Assembly: GCA_029547805.1 (NCBI GenBank)
Contig: JAKPOP010000012.1
Span: 124,001-188,000, forward strand
Direction of reading: 5' to 3'
Origin: Deltaproteobacteria bacterium
Lineage (GTDB): Bacteria > Myxococcota_A > UBA9042 > DTJE01
Length of the DNA stretch: 64,000 nucleotides
The position numbers were made by a program, and so were the translations under genes. Under the pieces are notes generated by a model, which saw only the letters and a list, made by a program, of their open reading frames with translations, was not told the origin of the DNA and ran no database searches. This document shows positions 1-7,973 of the stretch, piece by piece; position 1 is the stretch's first letter, and each line of letters opens with the position of its first letter.

Positions 1-2
1 TC

Positions 3-974
3 CTGGCCTACGCCGGGGGCATTGCCGAGCGGCTCCTGGGACCGCGAATCCTGCTGTGGACCTACCTGGTCTCAGGCATTGCCGGGGGGCTCCTGGCCAT
101 GGCGATCGGTCGGGAGCAGGTGCTGGTCGGGGCCTCGGGGGCCATCGCCGGGGTCTTCGCGGCGGCAGGCATCGGTCTCTGGCGCGGCCGTCGCGAGTTG
201 CCGGGGCGCTGGTTCCGACGCAACCTCCGGTCCTTCGTGCAGACCCTGGTGGCGAACGTGCTCCTGGGGATGGCCCTGCCCATGATCAGCCTCTCGGCTC
301 ATGGCGGCGGGTTCCTGGGAGGGCTGGTCGCCGCCGGGACCTCCCGCCGGGCCTCCCGCTTCGGCATCCTCCCGGCGATCGGGGTCTCGGCGGCCTGTCT
401 GGCGGCGGTGGGCGTCGGCGTCTTCGGGCTGTACCGGTCCTGGGAACGTCCCCTGGGGGAGACGCTGCCGATGCGGTCCGTGGTGGTCCGAGGCGAGGAG
501 GGGGGCGTGCGGTGGGAGATTCCCCTGGAGGTCCCGATCACCTGGCTGGACGTCCGGGAGCAGGACCCCCAGAGTCCTCCGGCCTTCGCGGGCGCCGCCG
601 GGCAACTCGCGGCGGTCCAGGTCCAGTGCCGGGAGACCTGGAAACGGATCGGGCCCGAGGGGCCCCGTCCCCTGGCCCCTGGTGATGCCCGGGGGATGGC
701 GGACCTGATCCGGGAGGCGACGGACGAATCGGATGGGATCAGGGTCCGGGAGGGAGAGAACGGCTTTGCACTGGTGGAACAGGCCCACCGGGATGGGAAC
801 GAGGCCATCAGCGCCCATCGCCAGGACCCCCAAGGGGTGATCCACCTGCACTTCTTCTTCGATCGGGGCTCCCGGGAGGCGACCCTGCTGCCCCGGATGT
901 TGCGCGGCGTGGGGCCCCTGACCTGTCGAGAAGCCGGCACGGCACCGGGGGAGAGATGGTCGACAGCCCCTTGA
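3..974 (+). CDS. Rhomboid-family intramembrane serine protease, 5' end missing
   Basis: The reading frame is already open at base 3, so the N-terminus lies outside the window. The visible part has hydrophobic helices carrying the rhomboid serine motif (VGASGAIAG) and, two helices later, the partner histidine in SLSAHGGGFLGG; together these form the Ser-His dyad that cleaves transmembrane segments within the bilayer. A further helix follows, then a soluble C-terminal tail of roughly 180 residues that I do not recognise and that is longer than in simple bacterial rhomboids. The substrate cannot be inferred. Family assignment is strong because both catalytic motifs are present with correct spacing; the role of the tail is unknown. 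Confidence 0.85.
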   Translation: MAYAGGIAERLLGPRILLWTYLVSGIAGGLLAMAIGREQVLVGASGAIAGVFAAAGIGLWRGRRELPGRWFRRNLRSFVQTLVANVLLGMALPMISLSAHGGGFLGGLVAAGTSRRASRFGILPAIGVSAACLAAVGVGVFGLYRSWERPLGETLPMRSVVVRGEEGGVRWEIPLEVPITWLDVREQDPQSPPAFAGAAGQLAAVQVQCRETWKRIGPEGPRPLAPGDARGMADLIREATDESDGIRVREGENGFALVEQAHRDGNEAISAHRQDPQGVIHLHFFFDRGSREATLLPRMLRGVGPLTCREAGTAPGERWSTAP

Positions 975-1092
975 ATGTCCTGGAATCCAGGGGTTCTGGG
1001 AGGCCATCGGACAGCATGCGACGAGGAGGCGACCGGAACCCGCCGGGTTTCCGACGGAGAAGTCGACCGGTTTTCGACAGGGGACCAAGGCG

Positions 1093-1866
1093 ATGCCCCA
1101 CTGGGACGTGATGGTCTGGCTCCTGGCGGCCTCCGGGCTGGCGGGGTTCGTCGATGCCGTCGCCGGCGGGGGCGGGTTGATCCTGCTCCCGGCCCTGCTG
1201 CTGGGTCTGCCCCTGGAGACCCCCCTGCCCACGGTGCTGGGCACCAACAAGATGGCTGCGGTGGTGGGGACCGGTGGGGCGGCGTGGCACTACGGCCGGA
1301 GGGGCCTGGTGACCATGGCCGAGGTCCCGGGACCCCTGATCGCGGCCGGGGGCGGGTCGGTGGTCGGTGCCCGACTGACCTGGCTGCTGGCCCCCGGGGT
1401 CTTCCGGCCGGTGCTGGTCGGGGTGCTCTTCGGGGTGTGGTGGGTCGTCGTGCTGAGCCCGTCGCTGGGCGTCGCGGCCCGTCCCCGGATGGGAAGGGGG
1501 GCGGAGCGCGTCACCGCAACGCTGATCGCCCTGGGGATGGGGTTCTACGACGGCCTGATCGGCCCCGGGACCGGGTCCCTGCTGTTGTTGCTGTTCGTCT
1601 GGGCCCTGGGCATGGACTTTCTGAAAGGCAGTGCGTTGGCCAAGGTGGCCAACCTGGGGTCAAACCTGGGGGCCCTGGCGCTGTTCGGCAGCCGAGGGGC
1701 CTTGCTGCCGGCCCTGGGACTGTCGCTGGCGGTCACGAATCTGGTCGGCGGACTGCTGGGGGCCCGACTGGCCGTTCGGATGGGGTCTGCCTGGGTCCGG
1801 CGTTTCTTCCTGCTGGTCGTGCTGGGGTTGCTCTTGCGGCTGGCCTGGCAGGAGTTTCGAGGGTGA
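1093..1866 (+). CDS. TauE/SafE family sulfite/anion exporter
   Basis: A 257-residue, almost entirely hydrophobic protein with about eight predicted membrane helices. Near the N-terminus it shows the TauE/SafE signature GFVDAVAGGGGLI followed by a P-rich loop and GTNK; a second half-repeat (FYDGLIGPGTGS) is typical of the internal duplication of this family. Members move sulfite, sulfoacetate or other organosulfur anions across the inner membrane, but the substrate here is unproven. The ATG follows a weak purine stretch. No neighbour points to a sulfur pathway. Length matches the family. Confidence 0.9.
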   Translation: MPHWDVMVWLLAASGLAGFVDAVAGGGGLILLPALLLGLPLETPLPTVLGTNKMAAVVGTGGAAWHYGRRGLVTMAEVPGPLIAAGGGSVVGARLTWLLAPGVFRPVLVGVLFGVWWVVVLSPSLGVAARPRMGRGAERVTATLIALGMGFYDGLIGPGTGSLLLLLFVWALGMDFLKGSALAKVANLGSNLGALALFGSRGALLPALGLSLAVTNLVGGLLGARLAVRMGSAWVRRFFLLVVLGLLLRLAWQEFRG

Positions 1867-1901
1867 TCGGGGGTGCCGGACTCCCGGCCCAGGGCATCCG
1901 G

Positions 1902-2525
1902 TCACTCCCGGACCGTGGCCTTCCGGATCACGGCCGGCTCCGTGGGGCAGTCCCGCTGGTCCCGGGGCAGAGCGGCGATGCGGTCCACCACCTCCATGCC
2001 CGCCTTCACCTGGCCAAACCAGTTGTATTTCTTGGGAAGCCTGCCCGAGAGGTCCTGGAGGCAGATGAAGAACTGGCTGCCGTTGGTGTCGGGCCCCGAG
2101 TTGGCCATCGCCAGGGCCCCTCGGGTGTACTCCCCCTTCACGGGCTCGTCGGGGAATCGGTAGCCCGGGTCGCCGGTGCCCCACTCGGCTCTCAGGGCCG
2201 GGTCCTTTGTCTTGGGGTCTCCCCCCTGGATCACGAACCCCGGGACCACCCGGTGGAACAAGATCCCGTCATAGAAGCCCTGGCGGGCCAGCTTCAGGAA
2301 ATTCTCAACGGTCTTCGGGGCCTTGTCGGGGTGCAGTTCCAGCACGATCTCGCCCAGGCTGGTGTCCAGGACCACCTCGACGGGGGCTGCCGGGGCGGGA
2401 GCCTGGGCCGCCTGTGTCGGTGGTGTCGGTTCGTTGGCGGGTCGCGCCTCGGGGCGGGTCTCGGGGGCCTTCCTGGCACATGCCGCCAGGGCCATCGCCA
2501 TCACGCCGATCCAGAGGGTCCTCAT
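1902..2525 (-). CDS. Cyclophilin-type peptidyl-prolyl isomerase lipoprotein
   Basis: 207 residues. The N-terminus is a lipoprotein signal with lipobox-like MALAAC, then a Pro/Ala-rich linker and a full cyclophilin domain: LGEIVLELHPDKAP, FYDGILFHRVVPGFVIQGGDP, and NSGPDTNGSQFFICL. The catalytic Arg (FHRV) and the Gln/Phe active-site residues are present. It would catalyse cis-trans isomerisation of X-Pro bonds in envelope proteins as a membrane-anchored periplasmic foldase. A TAGAAT-like -10 box lies on the minus strand about 50 bp upstream (plus-strand 2574-2579), without a clear -35. It is convergent with the TauE-like gene. Confidence 0.93.
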   Translation of the reverse strand: MRTLWIGVMAMALAACARKAPETRPEARPANEPTPPTQAAQAPAPAAPVEVVLDTSLGEIVLELHPDKAPKTVENFLKLARQGFYDGILFHRVVPGFVIQGGDPKTKDPALRAEWGTGDPGYRFPDEPVKGEYTRGALAMANSGPDTNGSQFFICLQDLSGRLPKKYNWFGQVKAGMEVVDRIAALPRDQRDCPTEPAVIRKATVRE

Positions 2526-2816
2526 CGTCCTTCCTCCTGGTTCCTTGGGCTCCGGTCTGATCCGGAGGAAGCGATTCTATCCCGAATCCCGGATTCCCGC
2601 CTCCGCTTGACCGATGCCCGGGCTCCGGGGACCATCGGGCCCTGGCGCGCGGGAAGGAATGCCTCGCGCTGGTGGCCTGCGGTGAGGTATTCCCGGCCGG
2701 GCACGGGAACACCTGCCGTCTCGATCGGCCAGGCAAGGACCAGGAAGGAACGGTCTCAGGGCAGGCCCCTTCCGGTGGGTCACGGGGTACAGGGAGTCGT
2801 TTGGGGGGAGGGCCTT

Positions 2817-3716
2817 GTGGAGCGGGAAATCGGGCAGGAGGGCCGCCTCGTTCGGCCAGGGGAGGTCGTGGCGGTCCGTTCCGGGGTGCTGGATGCCGTC
2901 CGGGCCCGGGAGGAGGTGACGCCGGGGGACCTGCTGGCCCTGGGGGACCGGGTCGTGCTGCAGGTGGTCGGGGACCCGCCGGGGGGCGCGTCGGGGTCCG
3001 TGGCCGCTCCAGGGGAACCGGTTCGCGTCCGGGTGCTGGTGGGCGGGGAGGTCCGGGACGGGGACCCGGTCCGCCGCCTGCGGCCCTCCCGGGACCTTGC
3101 GGTGGTGGTCCTGGCCGGAGGGCGATCGACCCGCTTTGGAAGCGACAAGCGCCGGGCCCGTGCCGGCGATGGTCGCACCTTGCTGGAGCAGGCGATCTGG
3201 AAGGCCCGGCAGGTGACGGGCGAGGTGCTGCTGTCGGTGGGGGCCCACGAGGGGACGATGGCGGCGGCAGGGGCGATCACCGTGGCCGACGAGGTCCCGG
3301 ATGCGGGACCCCTCGGGGGCCTCGTGGCCAGCCTGGGGGTCTGTCGGGCCCCGGTGGCGGTGGTCTTCGCGGTGGACCAGCCGGGAGTCACGGCGGACCT
3401 CTTGCGGGTCCTGGCGATTCGCCGAGAGGGACCCGGGGTGTTCCTGCGACACGGCGAGGACCTGCACCCGCTGCCCTGCGCCCTGGACCGCGCCGTCGTG
3501 CTTTCCGGGCTCGCGTCGGCGCTGGCCTCGGGACGACGGGCCTTGCATCGGGCGCTGCTGGCCGTGGGTCTGGATGCGGTGGAGGTGGCCTCCCTGGCCG
3601 ATCTGGGTCCCTGGGAGGCGCTGCTGACCAACGTGAACGAGCCTCGGGACGCCGAGTCCCTGAAGGACCGGTGTCCTGGGAATGCCTCCGGAGACCCGCA
3701 CCCGGCGGACCGATGA
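2817..3716 (+). CDS. mobA: MobA-like molybdenum cofactor guanylyltransferase with N-terminal MOSC-like segment
   Basis: 299 residues from GTG 2817, chosen because GGGGGGAGGG sits about 5 nt upstream; the longer open frame has no other good start. From about residue 100 the MobA nucleotide-binding signature LAGGRSTRFGSDK is clear, then LLSVG, DAGPLGGL and VFAVDQPG, as in enzymes that attach GMP to molybdopterin. The first 90 residues read LALGDRVVLQVVG and VRVLVGGEVRDGDPVRRL, resembling the C-terminal half of a YiiM-type MOSC domain, but the conserved Cys region of MOSC is absent. The MobA call is firm; the MOSC relationship is an inference. No other cofactor genes are nearby. Confidence 0.8.
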   Translation: MEREIGQEGRLVRPGEVVAVRSGVLDAVRAREEVTPGDLLALGDRVVLQVVGDPPGGASGSVAAPGEPVRVRVLVGGEVRDGDPVRRLRPSRDLAVVVLAGGRSTRFGSDKRRARAGDGRTLLEQAIWKARQVTGEVLLSVGAHEGTMAAAGAITVADEVPDAGPLGGLVASLGVCRAPVAVVFAVDQPGVTADLLRVLAIRREGPGVFLRHGEDLHPLPCALDRAVVLSGLASALASGRRALHRALLAVGLDAVEVASLADLGPWEALLTNVNEPRDAESLKDRCPGNASGDPHPADR

Positions 3717-3864
3717 TTCCCCCACGGCGGTCCTTGCCACCCGGGAAGAGGAAGGGCTCCGCGGTCCTGGCGGAATCGACGCCCGCAGGGATGGGTGCAT
3801 CGCGGGAGCGCAACGTCCCGGTGGCCTCGGGCGAGGCACGGGGACGGTCCCTCCGACCTCTCTG

Positions 3865-3894
3865 GACCCGGTCCCGGGAAATTCGGACCGGGTC
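3865..3894. promoter_or_regulatory. Perfect 10-bp inverted repeat upstream of the heme-kinase operon
   Basis: GACCCGGTCC and GGACCGGGTC are exact reverse complements separated by 10 nt. The repeat ends 12 nt before a TTGACG -35 box. There is no T-run, so a terminator for the upstream mobA gene is less likely than an operator or activator site. Which protein binds is unknown; the operon's own regulator has no visible DNA-binding domain. Confidence 0.45.
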
Positions 3895-3906
3895 ATACCG
3901 AAATCG

Positions 3907-3936
3907 TTGACGGGGGGCCGGGCCTGCCCCTACACT
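3907..3936 (+). promoter_or_regulatory. Sigma-70-like promoter of the heme-kinase/cytochrome operon
   Basis: TTGACG, an 18-nt spacer, then TACACT, about 30 nt before the GTG start of the histidine kinase. The hexamers fit the housekeeping consensus well for such GC-rich DNA. Confidence 0.6.
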
Positions 3937-3965
3937 GCACCCCGTCGGCGGCGGGGCAGGGACCC

Positions 3966-5471
3966 GTGCGGGGACGGATCGGCTTCCGGGTGATGCTGGC
4001 GGTGGCCATTGCACTGGCCCTGGGCCTGGGCGCCGGCTCCTACCTTGCGATGCGGCACATGGAACATCAGGTGCTGGAGGAGGTCCACGAGGGGGGGCAT
4101 CGCCTCTCGGACCTGCTGGTCCGGAGCCTTCGCCACGCGATGCTGCGCAACGACCGGGAGTCCATCGGGGCCGCGGTGCGGGACCTGGCCACCGGCGAGG
4201 ACCTCTCCAGTTTCCGCATCTTCAACAAGGACGGTGTCGTCGCCTTCAGTTCGGACCCGTCCGAGGCCGGTCGGACCGTGCCCACCACCGACGATGCCTG
4301 TCGGGGATGCCACGCCGGAAGGCGCCCCCTGGACACACTGGCCCGGGAGGATCGGGCGACCACCTACCGGGACGCCCAGGGCCACCGGCTCTTCACGCTC
4401 GTGGAACCCCTCTACAATGCCCCGGACTGCTCCTCGGCCCCCTGCCATGTCCATCCGCCGTCCCAGAAGGTCTTAGGGGTCGTGGACCTGACCCTGTCGC
4501 TGCGGCGCATGGAGACGGCCATGGGCCGGTTCCGGGAGGGCGTCCTGATCGGGGCCCTGGTGCTCATGGCGGGCCTGTCGGCGGTGGTGGTGCTGTTGCT
4601 GATGGCCCTGGTGACCCGGCCGGTCCGACGCCTCGTCCGGGGCATCCATCAAGTCACGGCCGGGGACCTGGATGCCCGGGTCGCGGACCTCGGCGACACC
4701 GAGCTGGGAGAGGTGGCTCGGGCCTTCAACGAGATGACCGCCCGCCTCAAGGAGACCCGGGGCCGTCTGCTCCAGACCGAGCGCCTGGGCGTCGTGGGGC
4801 GTCTGGCGGCCGGCATCGCCCACGAGATCAACAATCCCCTGACCGGGGTGATGCTGATTGCGGGAAACCTGAAGGAGGGGCTGGACCCCAAGGACCCCCG
4901 GAGGGGGGACCTGGAGACCCTCTACCGGGAGGCGGCCCGGGCCCGGGAGATCGTGAAGGGGTTGCTGGACTTCGCGCGACAGGTGCGACCCAACTGGTCC
5001 CGGGCGACCCTGGACCTCCCCCTGGGCCAGGCGGTGGAGATGGTTCGCCACATCGCCCAGAAGCAAGGGGTGGACCTGACGGTCGAGGGCCCGCCCCTGC
5101 CGGAGATGCGGCTCGACGTGCCTCGGATGCAGCAGGTGCTGGTGAACCTGATGGTGAACGCCCTTGATGCGATGCCCGACGGGGGGCGGCTCCAGGTCCA
5201 CAAGGGGGTCTCGGGAGACGGCCGGAGCGTGTGGGTCGATGTCGCGGACACGGGGTCGGGGATTCGCTCCGAGGACCTGGCCCACCTGTTCGAGCCCTTC
5301 TTCACCACCAAGGAGGGCAAGGGAACGGGGCTTGGACTGTCAATCTCCTGGGGCATCGTCCGGGACCACGGGGGCCAGATCGACGTGGAGTCCGAACCGG
5401 GGAGAGGGACGACCTTCCGGGTCTTCCTGCCCCTTCAGGCACAAGGGGTCGATGGCGCGATCGACCGGTGA
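3966..5471 (+). CDS. Membrane sensor histidine kinase with periplasmic heme c motifs
   Basis: 501 residues from GTG 3966, preceded by GGGGCAGGGA. Order: membrane helix about 8-28; periplasmic sensor about 29-190; second helix about 193-216; HAMP 217-268; HisKA with phospho-acceptor His286 in AHEINNPL; ATPase domain with LVNLMVNALDAMP, DTGSG and GTGLGLSIS. The sensor holds CRGCH (112-116), a canonical heme c site, and CSSAPCH (155-161), a CX4CH motif. It probably binds one or two covalent hemes and senses redox state or a heme ligand such as oxygen or NO; the signal is inferred. The stop lies 14 nt before the response-regulator/cytochrome b fusion, its expected phosphorylation partner. Confidence 0.92.
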   Translation: MRGRIGFRVMLAVAIALALGLGAGSYLAMRHMEHQVLEEVHEGGHRLSDLLVRSLRHAMLRNDRESIGAAVRDLATGEDLSSFRIFNKDGVVAFSSDPSEAGRTVPTTDDACRGCHAGRRPLDTLAREDRATTYRDAQGHRLFTLVEPLYNAPDCSSAPCHVHPPSQKVLGVVDLTLSLRRMETAMGRFREGVLIGALVLMAGLSAVVVLLLMALVTRPVRRLVRGIHQVTAGDLDARVADLGDTELGEVARAFNEMTARLKETRGRLLQTERLGVVGRLAAGIAHEINNPLTGVMLIAGNLKEGLDPKDPRRGDLETLYREAARAREIVKGLLDFARQVRPNWSRATLDLPLGQAVEMVRHIAQKQGVDLTVEGPPLPEMRLDVPRMQQVLVNLMVNALDAMPDGGRLQVHKGVSGDGRSVWVDVADTGSGIRSEDLAHLFEPFFTTKEGKGTGLGLSISWGIVRDHGGQIDVESEPGRGTTFRVFLPLQAQGVDGAIDR

Positions 5472-5485
5472 CAGAGGAGACGCAC

Positions 5486-6589
5486 ATGGCAGGGACCCGC
5501 AGACGTCTGCTGGTGATCGATGACGAGGAGGTCATCCGGGAGAGTTTCCGGAAGGTCTTCGAGGGGGAGCCGGACCGGTGGGAGGTGGTGGTCGCCCCCT
5601 CGGGGGAGGCGGGGCTCGAGAGGCTCCGGGAGGAGACCTTCGACCTGGTCTTCACGGACCTGAAGATGCCCGGGATGGGCGGCCTCGAGGTGCTGGCCCA
5701 GGGCCGGCGGCTCCGACCCGATGCCGACTTCGCGATGATGACCGGCTATGCCTCGGTGGAGTCGGCGGTGGACGCGATGAAACTGGGGGCCCTCGACTAC
5801 ATCGAGAAGCCCTTCGGGCCTGAGGAACTGCGGGCCTTCGTGGAGCGCCTGGCGGGCCTCCGGGAGGAGCGGATCCGGGTCACCGAGGAGCGTCGCGGGT
5901 TTCTCCGGTTCACCCGGCCCGTGGTGGTGCAGCACTTCGTGATGGTGGTGACCTTCACGTTGCTGGCCCTGACCGGCGTGCCGCTCTTCTTCCCGGAGAC
6001 CTTCCGGGGGGTCTTCTTCTTCGAGGACTCCTCCTATCTGCGGGGCCTGATCCACCGCATCGCCGCCGTCGCCCTGATGGGCCTCAGCACCTATCACGTG
6101 GGCTACATCCTCTACACCGAGGACGGGAATCGGAACTTCCGGGCCATCCTGCCCAGGGTCCCGGGCGACCTGAAGGAGGCCTGGGGAAACATCCTCTACA
6201 CCTTCGGTCTTCGGCGGGAGAAGCCCCGGGCCGGCCAGTACACCTTCTTCGAGAAGTTCGAATACTTCGGGGTGGTCTGGGGCACGCTCGTGATGGTCCT
6301 CAGCGGTCTGGTGCTGTGGTTCACGGACCAGGTGCTCCGGGTGGCCCCCCTGTGGGTGGTGGATCTGGCGAAGGTGGTGCACCGGTACGAGGCGATCCTG
6401 GCCATCCTGACCATCGCGATCTGGCACATGTACAACGTCCACTGGCGCCCCGGGGTGTTCCCGATGAGTCGGGTCTGGCTGACGGGACGGATCACGCGGG
6501 AGGAGATGATCGAGGAGCACCCGCTGTGGTACGAGGCCCTGACGGGGCGGCCGGCGGTGGCCGAGGGCCACGAGGAGGTGCGGTCATGA
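5486..6589 (+). CDS. Response-regulator receiver fused to formate-dehydrogenase-type cytochrome b
   Basis: 367 residues from an ATG after AGAGGAGA. Residues 1-125 are a complete receiver domain: acidic DD at 12-13, acceptor Asp58 in FTDLKMPG, Thr86, Lys108 in EKPF. No DNA-binding or enzymatic output follows. Residues about 140-340 are instead a four-helix membrane cytochrome b of the FdhI/FdnI (COG2864) type, with candidate heme-b His in QHF (150), IHR (190), YHVGY (204), and VHRYEA plus WHMYNVH in the last helix. This subunit type passes electrons between quinone and periplasmic cytochromes. Stop and next start overlap (ATGA). The fusion suggests phosphorylation controls electron transfer; this is inference. 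Confidence 0.93.
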   Translation: MAGTRRRLLVIDDEEVIRESFRKVFEGEPDRWEVVVAPSGEAGLERLREETFDLVFTDLKMPGMGGLEVLAQGRRLRPDADFAMMTGYASVESAVDAMKLGALDYIEKPFGPEELRAFVERLAGLREERIRVTEERRGFLRFTRPVVVQHFVMVVTFTLLALTGVPLFFPETFRGVFFFEDSSYLRGLIHRIAAVALMGLSTYHVGYILYTEDGNRNFRAILPRVPGDLKEAWGNILYTFGLRREKPRAGQYTFFEKFEYFGVVWGTLVMVLSGLVLWFTDQVLRVAPLWVVDLAKVVHRYEAILAILTIAIWHMYNVHWRPGVFPMSRVWLTGRITREEMIEEHPLWYEALTGRPAVAEGHEEVRS

Positions 6590-7953
6590 ACGGACGGCAC
6601 CGGGTCGTGATCCAGGGGATCGCAGGGATCATCGTGTCGGTCGGCTTCGCGCCGGGGGTCCGGGCCGAGGCCCCCTGCCTGGACTGCCACTCGGAGGTGG
6701 CCTCGGACGAGGGATTCCGCCAGTCGCCCCACCAGCGACTGGGGGGCGGAAGTGGCAACGGCCCCTGCGTGGCGTGCCACGGAGACGTGGAGGTGACCGA
6801 CGACGAGCATCCGAAGCCGCCCAGGGTGGACTGCGTGCGCTGCCACCAGAAGGCCCCGGAGGCCCTCAAGACCAGCGTCCATGGGGAGGCCGGCGACGAT
6901 GGACCCTCCTGCGTGGACTGCCACGGGACCCACGATGTCACCTCGAGCCAGGGCAACCACGGCCGCCATCGACACATCGCGAGTCACTGCGGGGCCTGCC
7001 ATGACCAGGAGTGGAAGGTCTTCCAGAAGTCCTGGCACGGTCAGTCCCCGGCGGAACAGGCGGCCACCTGCTCCGACTGCCACGGGGGCCACGGCATCCG
7101 CCGACCGACCGACCCCCAATCGACGGTCCATCGCCTGACCCAGGCCGAGACCTGCGCGAAGTGCCACAGCCGGACGGACCTCGGCCTGCCGCCGGAGTCG
7201 GTGCAGGCGGTGAAGGATTATTTCGGCAGCGTCCACGGCCTGGCCATCAGCCGGTCCGGCCTGCTCGTGTCGGCAACGTGCAGCGACTGCCATGGGTTCC
7301 ACGACATCCAGCACGGCCGGGACTCGGAGCGGAACCGCATCGCTCGGGCCCGGATTCCCGAGACCTGCGGCAAGTGCCACCAGGGCGTGCTGGACCTCTA
7401 CCGTCAGAGCGTCCACGGCAGGCCCCTGGAGGAGGGGAACCTGGACGTCCCCGTCTGCACCGACTGCCACCGGTCCCACACGATCCAGTCCCACTACCGG
7501 GCCGAGTCCTCGACCTATGCCTCCCAGGTCTCGGCGACGTGCCTCAAGTGCCATGCCCAGGCGGTGCTGCTGAATCGCTACGGCATCCCCGAGGCCAGAG
7601 GGTCCACCTACCTGGAGTCCTACCACGGGGCGTCGGCGAAACTGGGGGACACCCGGGTCGCCAACTGTGCCTCGTGCCACGAGGCCCACGACATCCGGGC
7701 CCACACGGATCCCCAGGCCTCGACCTATCCGGACAATCTCCCGAAGACCTGCGGGAAGTGCCACCGGATCGAGGACGTCACGAGGCCCCTGAAGACGGGC
7801 CGCATCCACGCGACGCTGGCCCAGGAGCGCCACTGGCTCCCGGGCCTCGTGGAGCGGATCTACATCGTGGCGCTGGCGGGCATGATGGGCTTCTTCCTGT
7901 CCTACATCGTGGCCCACGTGGTCCGGAGCACCCGGAAGCGGCACGGGGCCTGA
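6586..7953 (+). CDS. Thirteen-heme c-type cytochrome, membrane anchored
   Basis: 455 residues, starting inside the stop of the cytochrome b fusion. A Sec signal (cleavage about VRA/EA) is followed by 13 CXXCH motifs: CLDCH, CVACH, CVRCH, CVDCH, CGACH, CSDCH, CAKCH, CSDCH, CGKCH, CTDCH, CLKCH, CASCH, CGKCH. Many are followed by GxH or near-by SVHG/SWHG segments that can supply distal His ligands. The C-terminus has one helix (IYIVALAGMMGFFLSYIVAHVV) and a basic tail, so the hemes face the periplasm tethered to the membrane. It is the likely partner of the cytochrome b in a quinone-linked chain. No catalytic site, such as a nitrite reductase Lys motif, is recognised. Confidence 0.95.
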   Translation: MNGRHRVVIQGIAGIIVSVGFAPGVRAEAPCLDCHSEVASDEGFRQSPHQRLGGGSGNGPCVACHGDVEVTDDEHPKPPRVDCVRCHQKAPEALKTSVHGEAGDDGPSCVDCHGTHDVTSSQGNHGRHRHIASHCGACHDQEWKVFQKSWHGQSPAEQAATCSDCHGGHGIRRPTDPQSTVHRLTQAETCAKCHSRTDLGLPPESVQAVKDYFGSVHGLAISRSGLLVSATCSDCHGFHDIQHGRDSERNRIARARIPETCGKCHQGVLDLYRQSVHGRPLEEGNLDVPVCTDCHRSHTIQSHYRAESSTYASQVSATCLKCHAQAVLLNRYGIPEARGSTYLESYHGASAKLGDTRVANCASCHEAHDIRAHTDPQASTYPDNLPKTCGKCHRIEDVTRPLKTGRIHATLAQERHWLPGLVERIYIVALAGMMGFFLSYIVAHVVRSTRKRHGA

Positions 7954-7973
7954 TCCCGGTCGGCGGAGGGGGC

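Noticed and set aside
72-1250. 392-residue minus-strand open frame over the rhomboid and exporter genes
   Set aside because: Low-complexity shadow in high-GC DNA; the plus-strand proteins have catalytic motifs.
975-3716. 913-residue plus-strand open frame spanning the exporter, cyclophilin and mobA
   Set aside because: Only its last 299 codons look coding; the first two thirds are Gly/Arg/Pro-rich and antisense or out of frame to clear genes.
3717-3964. Inverted repeat at 3865-3894 as terminator of mobA
   Set aside because: No T-run follows; its position just before the -35 of the kinase operon fits an operator better.
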